64,000 nucleotides of DNA from JANWXD01 sp035575135 (GCA_035575135.1 DATLYE010000038.1:1-64000), one strand, 5' to 3'; shown: positions 53,056-61,234, counted from the stretch's first letter. Translations and numbers: made by a program. The notes: generated by a model from the letters alone, not told the origin.

Positions 53056-53849
53056 CGTCCCTCTCCAACTGGGTCTTCCGGAAGATGGAGCCCCCCGAGC
53101 GCGAACCTCACGTCCTCCACCTCCCACAGGAACAGACGCCAATCGGGTGCTTCGACTATGGCGCGCCCGCGGAGCCCCTCCCCATAAAGCAGCCGCCACA
53201 GGTGAAGGGCGACATCCGGCGGAACCCCGGGCCGCCGAATCTTCTTCCGCCGAACTCCGTCTAGCACTCCAAAATCTCGCAGTGCACTCAGGATGTTGCC
53301 CGCAAGCTTCTTTCGCGTTGTCTCGCGCCACCGCTTCACTTGGGTCTCCCGGCCTTCGCGCTCGGCCAGGAAGTCAAGCACGTCGTCGCGGCGGACCTGG
53401 ACATTCCTGGCCCTCCAAGAGGCCGCGAGCCCGTCGGTGACAAACTCGAACGTCAGGCGGTCACGCCGCGCGTAGTGGATGTAGGCCAAGCCCACGAAGC
53501 GCGTGTCAGTCACTTCGCCTCGGGCGGCTTCGGCCAGATCGGCAAGCACCCATCGAGGCGGATTCCACGCGAAGTATCGATGGTGGAGTGCGTTCCAGAT
53601 TTGGCGCCGCGTTTCGCGCGCGCGCTGGCGCAGGATTCGGCCGCTCAGGCATGCGGCTTGAACCTCCGCGATACTTGCCCCCGCGCCTAGGAGCCGAAAG
53701 ACCGCATGGACCTCGGCCAAGAGTGCCCCTTTCGAGGTATTGCGGGCACTGTAAGGGCCAATATCCCGGCCCCACCGGGTTGCGCGGCTCTCTCCGGACC
53801 AACCAGCCGGCGGCCGCGTGGTCGCGGACGGGATCGGCGAACCTCTCAT
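53052..53849 (-). CDS. brxA: BREX protein BrxA
   Basis: 265 aa, DUF1819/BrxA family. The conserved start is YSARNTSKGALLAEVHAVFRLLGAG, with YIHYARRDRLTFEFVTDGL and WRETTRKKLAGNILSALRDFGVL typical of BrxA, a small DNA-binding core protein. ATG 53849 overlaps the HTH gene stop (ATGA), which supports this start although about 30 residues precede the first conserved block. Coupled to brxB at its 3' end. Confidence 0.88.
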   Translation of the reverse strand: MRGSPIPSATTRPPAGWSGESRATRWGRDIGPYSARNTSKGALLAEVHAVFRLLGAGASIAEVQAACLSGRILRQRARETRRQIWNALHHRYFAWNPPRWVLADLAEAARGEVTDTRFVGLAYIHYARRDRLTFEFVTDGLAASWRARNVQVRRDDVLDFLAEREGRETQVKRWRETTRKKLAGNILSALRDFGVLDGVRRKKIRRPGVPPDVALHLWRLLYGEGLRGRAIVEAPDWRLFLWEVEDVRFALGGLHLPEDPVGEGR

Positions 53850-54067
53850 CCTCGCCGCCTCCGCTGCCGTCGCTGGCCGGTTGTTTCTCTAGTTCGGCTC
53901 TGAAGGTCAATCCACGCGTTGATGGCCGTGCGGCTGAACCTCCACTGGCCACCGACCTTGAAACCGGGGAGGTCTCCTCGCTGCGCCAGGACGTACACCG
54001 TCTTTTCGGCGATCTTAAGCAGCGCCGCAAGTTCGGGGATCGTAAGAATCTCGTCATGCGCCGCCAT
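53846..54067 (-). CDS. excisionase-family HTH protein, BREX operon leader gene
   Basis: 73 aa. EILTIPELAALLKIAEKTVYVLAQRGDLPGFKVGGQWRFSRTAINAWI is the whole excisionase/MerR-like winged helix-turn-helix. ATG 54067 has GAGAG upstream; the longer frame to 54178 is less likely. First gene of the BREX operon and coupled to brxA, so it may regulate the operon in place of the WYL-type BrxR known elsewhere, or serve the island integrase as excisionase. The sequence does not decide. Confidence 0.8.
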   Translation of the reverse strand: MAAHDEILTIPELAALLKIAEKTVYVLAQRGDLPGFKVGGQWRFSRTAINAWIDLQSRTRETTGQRRQRRRRG

Positions 54068-54121
54068 CGTATCTCTCGCTGGCTGGCGTGGAATTCCCGG
54101 AAAAATCCGCCGACAGACGCC

Positions 54122-54127
54122 ATAATA
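54122..54127 (-). promoter_or_regulatory. possible -10 for the BREX operon
   Basis: TATTAT on the minus strand, 54 bases before the HTH ATG. No convincing -35 hexamer at 16-18 bases. Confidence 0.25.
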
Positions 54128-54178
54128 CAGGAAAGCAAAGTACGTAGCACCGACACAACCAACCGCCGGGGTCGCCAT

Positions 54179-54552
54179 CGGACAGAGATCGTCACTGGAG
54201 CCTCAAGGGAATCTCCTCAAACGTGCTCCTCCCGGCGGTGGAACTCGCCTCGCTCCTAACCCTGCTTTCCCCCGCATTACCGGTCGGTGAGCCGAGTTGA
54301 AAACAACCGTGAGCATGGGACCAGTCTCAGCGGTCATCGGATGATGTTGCGCAGCTGCGCGAGCAAGTCTCGTGCTAGCTGCGACGCCCCCTAGTTGGCT
54401 TTGAGCGGCCGGAGCGCGCAGCCGACGGGTGATGATCTGGGCCAACCGCCACCTTTTGCACGCCTGCCACAGATATTCTCAACGCAATTCCGGCCGCCGG
54501 CGGCTAGGAACACCACCGTTCCAGAGCGTTGTAGAGCGCGAGCACCGTAGTC
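54179..54552. other. intergenic region between BREX and the lipoprotein gene
   Basis: Divergent promoter region of about 370 bases. The short open frames here lack ribosome sites and resemble nothing known. Confidence 0.4.
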
Positions 54553-54582
54553 TTGAAGCTCACGATCTGTACTCGGTACAAT
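54553..54582 (+). promoter_or_regulatory. promoter of the lipoprotein gene
   Basis: TTGAAG at 54553-54558, 18-base spacer, TACAAT at 54577-54582. The GTG start is at 54600, so the leader would be very short. Confidence 0.4.
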
Positions 54583-54599
54583 GGGACGGCATACGTCAA

Positions 54600-55064
54600 G
54601 TGCGAGTCAGAGTCTTCACTGTTGTTTTCTTCACCTTGCCGGGTCTGATCCGGTGTCAGCAGGCAAGCACTCTTAGAGACGTGAAGAAGATCTACGTCGA
54701 TACTTTCGGAACCGCTGAGGGTGCTGATCTGATCAGGGAAAAGCTAATCAACAGGCTCGTTAGGAGCGGTCGAGTCTCGGTGGTTGAAGACCCGGGTGTG
54801 GCTGACGCAGTCCTCATTGGAATCGGACAGATCCATAAAGACGTGGGCTATTCGGCAAGCGTTTGGCAGTACGGTGGCGCGGCATCCGGGGGCACGCGTT
54901 ACGACGCAACGCTCGTGGTGCGCCTGCTTGGCAAAGATAGGCAGATCCTTTGGGTCGACGAGGCCAAGCCCGGATTTCGGGCGCGCAGCGTGAGTTCAAG
55001 TGTTGCGGACAAAGTCTCAAAGAACCTGCTCAAGGCGATTGAGAAGGCCAACAAACAAAAGTAG
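54600..55064 (+). CDS. lipoprotein of unknown function
   Basis: 154 aa from GTG 54600. The start is a lipoprotein signal, VRVFTVVFFTLPGLIRCQQ, with the lipobox LIRC. The rest (KKIYVDTFGTAEGADLIREKLINRLVRSGRVSVVEDPGVADAVLIGIGQI, then YDATLVVRLLGKDRQILWVDEAKPG) alternates helix and strand, like CsgG- or LptE-type small lipoproteins. The upstream frame to 54429 has no signal and is unlikely. It lies at the right end of the island and is transcribed divergently from BREX. Function unknown. Confidence 0.65.
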   Translation: MRVRVFTVVFFTLPGLIRCQQASTLRDVKKIYVDTFGTAEGADLIREKLINRLVRSGRVSVVEDPGVADAVLIGIGQIHKDVGYSASVWQYGGAASGGTRYDATLVVRLLGKDRQILWVDEAKPGFRARSVSSSVADKVSKNLLKAIEKANKQK

Positions 55065-55119
55065 TTCTCCGTGTACCCGCTTCCTTCCACGCCGCACTTG
55101 GCCCCGGCCGGTACAATAC

Positions 55120-55754
55120 CGTTGGTTTCATCCCACATCGACAGCATTCAACCGACACCGTGACGATGCCGTCAGTATCGCCCACCGCGGCCGTCCGGAA
55201 AGCCACCTTGTGGAAGCTCGCCTCGAGCGACCGGTAGTCCGTGTCTGGGATCAGATCGCCCTGGAGACTGACCACGGCGGTCTCCGTAGTCTGTTTGCGG
55301 AGCTCGGTGAACGCACTCGAGCCGTTCTCAAAGCGCGCCACGAACTTGAGCGAGGCCTCACGGTCGCCGAACTACATCCGCCCCGGAATGGCCGCCCCGT
55401 CCTGCGTGCCCGAGCCGGGATAGAAGCCCGAGTCGAGCCGCAAGTTGTTCTTGAAGCTGAGCTCGAGTGAGACGAGGGTTGCGGCCCGCAGCTCGATGCC
55501 GCCCGGGACCCGATCTTGCGGCGTGCGCGTGTGGATAATCACGCGCGGTGGGCCGCTCTTCACGCCGCACAGAGCCCGAAGACGAACGCCGAAGCCGCGA
55601 TCTCGCTCGACAGATACTTCTCGATCGAGCCGCTCACGTCCCAGCAGCACTTGAACGTTTGGGAGGCGAACTCGTGCCCCTTGGGACCAAGTCGGCGGAG
55701 TGGCCTGGCGGTGGCTCCGACTTGGTTTTTGAGGCGAACGGCGAGCTGCGACAA
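55120..55754 (-). pseudogene. phage tail-like structural protein, broken
   Basis: Minus-strand reading gives, in successive frames, KGHEFASQTFKCCWDVSGS and IEKYLSSEIAASAFVFGL, then a frame change near 55565, SGPPRVIIHTRTPQD, LRAATLVSLELSFKNNLRLDSG, FYPGSGTQDGAAIPGRM, a TAG at about 55372, and FGDREASLKFVARFENGSSAF followed by VSLQGDLIPDTDYRSLEASFHK and VAFRTAAVGDTDG. The pieces run on as one protein of about 200 aa. The style (LKNNLRLDSGFYPGSG, SLQGDLIPDTDYRSL) recalls phage tail-tube or similar virion proteins. The family name is a guess; that it is one decayed gene is better supported. Confidence 0.55.
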
Positions 55755-55969
55755 CCGGACTAGCGATACGGCTCACTCCCACCGGTTTGCCAGACCTGAG
55801 ACGGCAGCAGCCGGGTCGTGTGGGGCGGTCAGCGATGGCAGAACTTTCTGGAGGACAGTCGCTGCCCCGTAAGGAGGGGTCATGCTGGCTCTGAGTTGCA
55901 CCCAGCCGGCAATGCCCAAGAAGTCCCTCCATCCCGACGGGCAGCCGCGGGCCCTTGAAGGGATGAGGA

Positions 55970-56158
55970 CCGGGCGTGCCCCCACTCGTCGGGCAGCCAC
56001 AATTTTCAGGCCGGAAAGGGCGGCGAAAAAACTCCGTGCGAATTTTCTGCAGCCTTGACCGACCTGACCCTGCCCCCTCCTGAGGCGGGTGCCCCAGAGC
56101 GGCTGTTTTCGACGGGCTGAAGAAGGCGCGGAAGCCGGGGATCAAAGGGCAGGACCGG
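55970..56158. repeat. diverged direct repeat, copy 1
   Basis: About 190 bases that recur at 56527-56715 in the same orientation with scattered differences. Shared blocks include GGAAAGGGCGGCGAAAAAAC, GACCGACCTGACCCTGCCCC, CCAGAGCGGCTGTTTTCG and GAAGAAGGCGC. The origin is unknown. Confidence 0.8.
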
Positions 56159-56526
56159 CAGTGTACCCTGCTCCCGGTCGGACGATGGCGTGAACCGGCG
56201 CAAAGGTAAGCTTACCTAAGACGCGCGCGCGAAGTTGCGCCCCTTGGGTGCGGATAGACCGTTTCGGCAGGCGCCATACCCGTCGCGGGTCGCAAGTGCC
56301 GGCGGCGGCTTCCGGCATGCCCTCAGGTTGTGGAAATAGCCGGCATAACCTGCAGTGGAGCGTTTTCGCTCGAGCATCAGATCCCTGTGAGGGTGAGGGA
56401 TTACCGCTCTAAAGCTACGGCGTCCTAGCTCTGAAGCCGATGAGTGCTCTGCCGGCAGCCGTCATTCCTGGGCCGCAAAGACTGCTGCACTGAAGCCAGC
56501 CAAAGGAAGCGGGCCACCGGCCAAGG

Positions 56527-56715
56527 CCGGGCGTGACCCTCCGCTCGTTGGGCAGTCACGATTTTCAGTTCGGAAAGGGCGGCGAAAAAACTCTATACGA
56601 ATTTTGTGCGGCCTCGACCGACCTGACCCTGCCCCCTTGGTGAGGTGGGCGCTCCAGAGCGGCTGTTTTCGCCGTCCCGAAGAAGGCGCCGAAGCGGGAG
56701 CAAAAGGCAGGACCA
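56527..56715. repeat. diverged direct repeat, copy 2
   Basis: Second copy of the sequence at 55970-56158, 81 bases before the right attachment repeat. Both copies open the same short minus-strand peptide (GRVRSVxAAxNS, VFSPPFP), which is probably not translated. Confidence 0.8.
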
Positions 56716-56795
56716 GTCGTGAGAGGGGGCCGAACTGTATCCCCTGACGTATCCCTTGATCGTCGCTGTCCAGGCTGTAAGTCCTTGATATTCAA

Positions 56796-56849
56796 TGGAG
56801 CCACCCGCCGGGATCGAACCGGCGACCTGCTGATTACGAATCAGCCGCT
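56796..56849. repeat. right attachment-site repeat
   Basis: Identical to 27860-27913 and forms the 3' 54 bases of the intact tRNA-Thr gene. Crossing over between the two copies would release the island as a circle and leave the tRNA whole. Confidence 0.9.
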
Positions 56850-56871
56850 CTGCCAGCTGAGCTAGGGTGGC
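56796..56871 (-). tRNA. tRNA-Thr (anticodon CGT)
   Basis: 76 bases with encoded CCA. The acceptor GCCACCC pairs perfectly with GGGTGGC. The D arm lies in GCTCAGCTGGCAGAGC. Anticodon stem GCTGA/TCAGC with loop TTCGTAA gives anticodon CGT (reads ACG). T stem GCCGG/CCGGC with loop TTCGATC. It is the insertion site of the island, whose DNA lies on its 3' side. Confidence 0.96.
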
Positions 56872-56885
56872 CCGCCAGGCACTCC

Positions 56886-57854
56886 CTATTTTACTCCAGC
56901 GCCCAGATACCTCGCCAGATCCGGAAATAGCAGCTCCCGCACCTCCGCCTTGCCCAGATCCTCCCGCCTCACCAGCCGCACCCCGGAGTCTACATGTGCC
57001 GGAGGTGTCCTCCCCGACAGGTACAGCGCCACCGCACGCGTGGATTCGTAGCCCATCTTGAACGGATTTTGCACCACCAGCGAATCAATCCAGCCTGCCT
57101 CCAGATCCGCCACCAGTTGCTCGGAGGCATCGAACGCCACCAGCTTTACCTGACGCGCTCCCCGCGATTTCAACGCCTGCACCGCACCCACCGAGCTCGA
57201 TTCGTTATCCGCAAACAGCCCCGCCAGATCCGGATGCGCCGTGAGCAGGTTTTCCGTCACCGCCATGGCCTTGGCCCGGTCGGCCATGCCAAACTGAAGC
57301 CCCACGATGCGAATGCCCGGAAACGATCGCGCCATCTCTTCCTGAAATCCCTGCTCCCGTTCCATCGTCGAAGCGCTGCCCGGCATGAACCCGATGATGC
57401 CCACCTTTCCCCGGCCGTTCAGAATCGCCCCCAGCCGGCGCGCCGCCATGCGGCCGCCTTCCAGATTGTCCGTGGCGACATACGTGATCCGTTTCGGCGT
57501 GTCAATGCCGGAGTCGAAAATGGCCACCGGAATCCCCTCCCGGGCCGCCCGCTCCACCACGCCCACCAGCGCCTTGCGGTCCACGGGCGCCAGCACGATG
57601 CCGGCCAGCCTCCGGTTGATCATGGACTCGACGATGGCGATCTGGCGCCCGGAGTCAATCTCGAGCGTCGGCGCGTTCCATTCAATCTCCAGGTCATACT
57701 CGCGGGCCGCCTTGATCGCTCCCGCATGCACCGTCTGCCAGAAGATGTGATTAGCGCCCTTGGGTACAACGCCCACCACCGGGCGGGTCTGTCGGCGGCA
57801 GCCTCCTGCCGCCACGGCGGCCAGCAGCAAAACGACCACGGCGCGACGTCGCAT
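56886..57854 (-). CDS. sugar-binding periplasmic lipoprotein (LacI/ribose-binding fold)
   Basis: 322 aa. Lipoprotein signal VVVLLLAAVAAGGC, then a type 1 periplasmic binding protein: VVGVVPKGANHIFWQTVHAGAIKAAREYD, INRRLAGIVLAPVDRKALVGVVERA, IPVAIFDSGIDT, YVATDNLEGGRMAARRLG, LFADNESSSVGAVQAL, VAFDASEQLVADLEAG, VVQNPFKMGYESTRAVALYL. Typical for ABC importers of ribose- or xylose-like sugars. ATG 57854 overlaps the stop of the upstream gene (TGATG). No ABC ATPase or permease is adjacent, so it may work with a distant transporter or with the glycosidase-like protein upstream. Confidence 0.9.
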   Translation of the reverse strand: MRRRAVVVLLLAAVAAGGCRRQTRPVVGVVPKGANHIFWQTVHAGAIKAAREYDLEIEWNAPTLEIDSGRQIAIVESMINRRLAGIVLAPVDRKALVGVVERAAREGIPVAIFDSGIDTPKRITYVATDNLEGGRMAARRLGAILNGRGKVGIIGFMPGSASTMEREQGFQEEMARSFPGIRIVGLQFGMADRAKAMAVTENLLTAHPDLAGLFADNESSSVGAVQALKSRGARQVKLVAFDASEQLVADLEAGWIDSLVVQNPFKMGYESTRAVALYLSGRTPPAHVDSGVRLVRREDLGKAEVRELLFPDLARYLGAGVK

Positions 57855-59599
57855 CACCGCCCCGCTCCCCTCTTGGATACAAGCTCCTCGATGCGCCGGG
57901 CCAGCTTCTCCCGCGCCGCAAACAGCGCCGCCGGATTGCGCGAGAACGCACTGACGTCCACGACCAACTCCTGCGCGACCTGGTCGGCCAGCGCGCCGTC
58001 ACCGAGCGATCGCAACAGCCACAGATACTCGTAATCTTCAATCCCCTCCCGCAGCAGTTCGAAACGAATCGAGGAGACCGGGCCGTCCACGTCCGGCTGG
58101 CCCGTGTGTCGCCGCACGCGGCTGCCCGGATACAACAGCGAGCCCTCGCCGTTGAGCACGCCGCCCCGGCTGCAGAAAAACCCGCTCAGATACGTCACCG
58201 GATCGAGCCAGGGGTCCGCCGTCTGCGTCCAGTAATCCAGAGCCCAGTAAAGGATGCCGTTCATTTTGTACCTCCAGGTGATCCAGGGAACCATCACCGG
58301 GTCCATGGCGGGCGCGTCAATGAAATAGTTCGGCTGCGGGTAGATCTGGTCACAGGAGATGTACCAGGTGATCTCGCCGCCTCGCTCCTGTTCCCTCCGG
58401 ATCGCCTCCCGGACTTCGAGGCGGTTCAGGGCGTTGCCGTGCACCGAAAAGTGATTCACGAATCCGGTGAGCGGGCCCCAGTCCGGGTTGTCGGGAACCG
58501 GAGCCTCGGTCGCCAGAAACGGAACCCCCGGAGCGGCCTCGTGCACCAGCCGCGCCCATCGCCGCGTCTCCTCGTATTGCTCGGCGGTGTTCGGCTCATC
58601 AATCGGGCTGTTGAACACCAGCCTTTCGAGCCACCCGTTGCGCCGGAAGTACTCGGCCACCTGGCCGAGATAGGATCTCACCCGCCGGTTGAAGATCTCC
58701 GAGAAGGGCTCGGCGCCGGAAGCGCGCCGCAATTCGGAGGGGCCCGCTTCGAGCACCACCCGCCTCGTCTTCCACTGCCGGAGGTACAGATCGTAGGCGT
58801 CCTCGTCAAAGTGGACCGCTACGCCGTCCCCGGTAACTTCGAGCCACGGCTGCAACATCTCGTTGAACCACGGCTCCATGCGGTTCTGGTAAAGAAAGCC
58901 GTGATATTTCTTGAGCAGCTCGCGCGCTCGGTCAGATCCTGCCGGCACCTCATGTTGCAAGGCGATCCGGCGGCCGGACAGGCCCATGTAGGTGACCAGA
59001 TGGGTCTCCTGCGGCAGCGCAAAGTCGTACACTTGCAGGCGGACCTGGAGCTCGGCGATCGGGCTTCCGTGCTGCGTGACGCGGATCTTGCCCGTGTACT
59101 CGCCCGCCGGGATATCCGCGGGCGTGAAGATGTCCACCCACACGCCGCGGTTGCGCACCGTCTGGCGGAACGGAGCGGCCATCGAGAAGGGCTCCGCCAG
59201 CGGCGCCAGCGCATCCGGCCAGAAGCCCGTGTCTCCCGCCGGGCCGGACTTGGCGTAGCACAGCACGACATGCTGGAGATATAGCCGGATTCGCTCGCGC
59301 GGAATCCGGCCGCCGGCCGACTCAAGCGCGTCCGCCTCCACGAAGAAGCCTCCCGCGGCCGGCTCGCGCCGGCTCGGCGGCGGAGGGACGGAGATGATGA
59401 TCTGAAACGACACGTGCTCGTTCTTGGCCCCCGCCAGCCGGATCGTTCTGGTGCGGCCATCCCACACCAGGTTCGACTCCTGAACGCGCGCCTCCGGCCG
59501 CACTTTGAAAATGGCGGGCGCAGCCCACACCTCCGCGGCGGCGGTGTGGCCACTGATCCCCGCCGCCAACAAGGTCGCATAGAGGATTGCGCGGCGCAT
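57854..59599 (-). CDS. DUF4091 glycoside hydrolase-like exported protein
   Basis: 581 aa with a signal peptide (first about 22 residues, cleavage near TAAAE). An N-terminal beta-sandwich (about 30-190: FKVRPEARVQESNLVWDG, GVWVDIFTPADIPAGEYTGKIRV) leads to a TIM-barrel-like core with LERLVFNSPIDEPNTAEQYEETRRWARLVHE and the DUF4091 end WRYKMNGILYWALDYW, SIRFELLREGIEDYEYLWLLR. GH123-like enzymes share this layout; the D-E-P in SPIDEPN is a possible catalytic site. Coupled to the sugar-binding lipoprotein. The substrate is unknown, probably a complex glycan. Confidence 0.88.
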   Translation of the reverse strand: MRRAILYATLLAAGISGHTAAAEVWAAPAIFKVRPEARVQESNLVWDGRTRTIRLAGAKNEHVSFQIIISVPPPPSRREPAAGGFFVEADALESAGGRIPRERIRLYLQHVVLCYAKSGPAGDTGFWPDALAPLAEPFSMAAPFRQTVRNRGVWVDIFTPADIPAGEYTGKIRVTQHGSPIAELQVRLQVYDFALPQETHLVTYMGLSGRRIALQHEVPAGSDRARELLKKYHGFLYQNRMEPWFNEMLQPWLEVTGDGVAVHFDEDAYDLYLRQWKTRRVVLEAGPSELRRASGAEPFSEIFNRRVRSYLGQVAEYFRRNGWLERLVFNSPIDEPNTAEQYEETRRWARLVHEAAPGVPFLATEAPVPDNPDWGPLTGFVNHFSVHGNALNRLEVREAIRREQERGGEITWYISCDQIYPQPNYFIDAPAMDPVMVPWITWRYKMNGILYWALDYWTQTADPWLDPVTYLSGFFCSRGGVLNGEGSLLYPGSRVRRHTGQPDVDGPVSSIRFELLREGIEDYEYLWLLRSLGDGALADQVAQELVVDVSAFSRNPAALFAAREKLARRIEELVSKRGAGR

Positions 59600-59618
59600 G
59601 GCAGTTTATTGTAGTAGT

Positions 59619-60392
59619 TTGCCCGAGCTTCCCGAAGTCGAAACCATCGTCCGCGCCCTCGCCCCGCACCTCGTCGGGCGCCGCATCGCCCGGCTTCAGT
59701 TCCTTGCCCGGCGCGCAAGGCGCGGCCGCATCCCCGACCTCCGCGCGCGACAAATTTGCGCCGTCCGCCGCTACGGAAAGTACATCCTGCTCGAACTCGA
59801 CCGCGGGGTGCTCGCGATCCACCTGGGCATGACCGGCCGGCTGCTGCGAGACGCCCGCACCGGCCCGCACACCCGTGCCGTTTTGCAGCTCGTGCGGGGA
59901 GATGAGATCCTGTTCGATGATCCTCGCCAGTTCGGCGGTATCCGCTACGGCAGCGGCCCGCCGCCGGGACTCGGCCCCGACCCGCTCGAAATTTCCGAAG
60001 ACGAATTTCTCGCGCGCCTGCGCCGCCGCAAAGGCCGCATCAAGCCCCTGCTCCTCAACCAGCGCTTCCTGCGCGGCCTCGGCAATATCTATACCGACGA
60101 GAGCCTCTTCCGCGCCGGCATCCACCCGCGCGCGCAGATCCCCCGGCTGGCCGAGACCCGCCGCCGCGCCCTCTACCGCGCGATCCGCGCGGTGCTCGCG
60201 GAGGCCATCAACGCCGGCGGTTCCTCCGTCTCGGATTACGTCACGCCGGAAGGCGCCCGGGGCCTGTTCCAGTTCGATCACCGGGTCTACGGGCGCGCCG
60301 GCGAGCCCTGCGTGGCTTGCGGGGCGCCTGTCCGGCGTATCGTCGTCGCCCAGCGCGGAACCTATTACTGCCCCCGCTGTCAGCTCCTCTGA
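59619..60392 (+). CDS. mutM: formamidopyrimidine-DNA glycosylase MutM
   Basis: 257 aa. TTG 59619 is chosen because the mature protein must begin P-E (catalytic Pro2 and Glu3): LPELPEVETIVRAL. Other hallmarks: the lysine in RRYGKYILLEL, IHLGMTGRLL, the helix-two-turn-helix segment NQRFLRGLGNIYTDESLFRAGIHP, and the C-terminal zinc finger CVACGAPVRRIVVAQRGTYYCPRC. It removes 8-oxoguanine and fapy lesions in base excision repair. The upstream in-frame ATG at 59598 would hide the catalytic proline. Its 3' end overlaps folP by 13 bases on the other strand. Confidence 0.95.
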   Translation: MPELPEVETIVRALAPHLVGRRIARLQFLARRARRGRIPDLRARQICAVRRYGKYILLELDRGVLAIHLGMTGRLLRDARTGPHTRAVLQLVRGDEILFDDPRQFGGIRYGSGPPPGLGPDPLEISEDEFLARLRRRKGRIKPLLLNQRFLRGLGNIYTDESLFRAGIHPRAQIPRLAETRRRALYRAIRAVLAEAINAGGSSVSDYVTPEGARGLFQFDHRVYGRAGEPCVACGAPVRRIVVAQRGTYYCPRCQLL

Positions 60393-61234
60393 TTGCGTGC
60401 CTCCAGGATGGCGTCCGCCACAGCCGCCGCCGCCCGCATCTCGACCACATCGTGCACCCGCACCAGGTGCGCCCCGCCCAGAATGGCTGCGGCCACCGCC
60501 GACGCCGTGGCGAACACGGTCTCCCGCTCCGTGCGCTGCGCCAGGAAGGACTTGCGCGACGGCCCGACCAGAATGGGCAGATCCAGGCGCGCCAGTTCGT
60601 GCAGCCGCGCCAGAATCTCCGAATTCTGTTCTTTCCGCTTGCCGAACCCGATGCCCGGGTCCACCACGATCTGCGTGCGTTCGATCCCCGCCCGGCGGGC
60701 GCGGTGCACCGCCGCGTCCAGATCGTGCAGAATCGTGCCCATCACGTCGGGAAGCGGAGGCAGTTTCGCCCACGTCTCCGGATTGCCCCGCATGTGGTTG
60801 AGGATCAGACCCGCGTCGTAGCGGGCCACCACCTTGGCCAGTTGCGGATCGAAGGTCAGCCCGCTCGGATCGTTGATGATTTCCGCGCCGAGCTCCAGGG
60901 CGCGCTCCGCAACCGCCGCTTTGTAAGTGTCCACGGAGATGGGAACCGTCAGCTTGTCGCGGAGGCGCTTCAGGACCGGAACCAGGCGGCGCAGCTCCTC
61001 GGCCTGCGAGATGCGCTGCGAACCCGGCCGCGTGGATTCCGCCCCGATGTCCACGATGTCGGCCCCCTGCTCTTCAAGTTCGATGGCGCGGGCAAAGGCG
61101 CGATCCGGGTCCAGGTACTTTCCCCCGTCGGAAAACGAGTCCGGCGTTACGTTCAGCACGCCCAGGATCAGCGTGCGGTCGCCGAGCTGAAGAGTCCGGC
61201 TTCGGAGCTTCCACTCATACCGCTTGCGCGCCAT
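60380..61234 (-). CDS. folP: dihydropteroate synthase FolP
   Basis: 284 aa. Signature segments: ILGVLNVTPDSFSDGGKYLD (about 25-44), DIVDIGAESTRPGSQRIS, VPISVDTYKAAVAERAL, EIINDPSGL, IVVDPGIGFGKRKEQNSEIL, VGPSRKSFLAQ, ATASAVAAAILGGAHLVRVHDV. All pterin- and pABA-binding elements are present, so an active folate-pathway enzyme is expected. The start ATG at 61234 lies 12 bases after the GNAT stop on the same strand. Confidence 0.96.
   Translation of the reverse strand: MARKRYEWKLRSRTLQLGDRTLILGVLNVTPDSFSDGGKYLDPDRAFARAIELEEQGADIVDIGAESTRPGSQRISQAEELRRLVPVLKRLRDKLTVPISVDTYKAAVAERALELGAEIINDPSGLTFDPQLAKVVARYDAGLILNHMRGNPETWAKLPPLPDVMGTILHDLDAAVHRARRAGIERTQIVVDPGIGFGKRKEQNSEILARLHELARLDLPILVGPSRKSFLAQRTERETVFATASAVAAAILGGAHLVRVHDVVEMRAAAAVADAILEARNQRS

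Larger units (their letters stand above)
55065..56795. other. gene-poor right end of the island
   Basis: About 1.7 kb with no intact recognisable gene. It holds the phage tail-like pseudogene (minus strand, left part) and two copies of a diverged repeat. The 258-codon minus-strand frame at 55372-56145 spans both and is judged a chance frame. Confidence 0.55.
27860..56849. mobile_element. tRNA-Thr-integrated genomic (defence) island, about 29 kb
   Basis: The element is bounded by identical 54-base copies of the 3' part of tRNA-Thr(CGT), at 27860-27913 and 56796-56849. The left copy lacks the D arm and 5' acceptor strand; the right copy completes an intact tRNA. A tyrosine recombinase with all catalytic residues lies just inside the left end. 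Contents: recombinase, integrase and transposase remnants, a type I-G cas operon, a type 1 BREX operon, a lipoprotein gene, a phage-like pseudogene and a duplicated repeat. Boundaries are exact at base level only to within the repeat. Excision ability is not shown by the sequence. Confidence 0.85.

Noticed and set aside
54203..54445. 80-codon minus-strand frame in the BREX upstream region
   Set aside because: No ribosome site, no homology and alanine/arginine-rich; it lies in the presumed promoter region.
55372..56145. 258-codon minus-strand open frame at the right end of the island
   Set aside because: It joins one copy of the repeat to the out-of-frame part of the phage-like pseudogene; composition changes along it and no domain is seen.
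56006..56804. Two short minus-strand frames that share a peptide (VRSVxAAxNS)
   Set aside because: The similarity comes from the duplicated DNA; there are no ribosome sites and the frames end at unrelated points.
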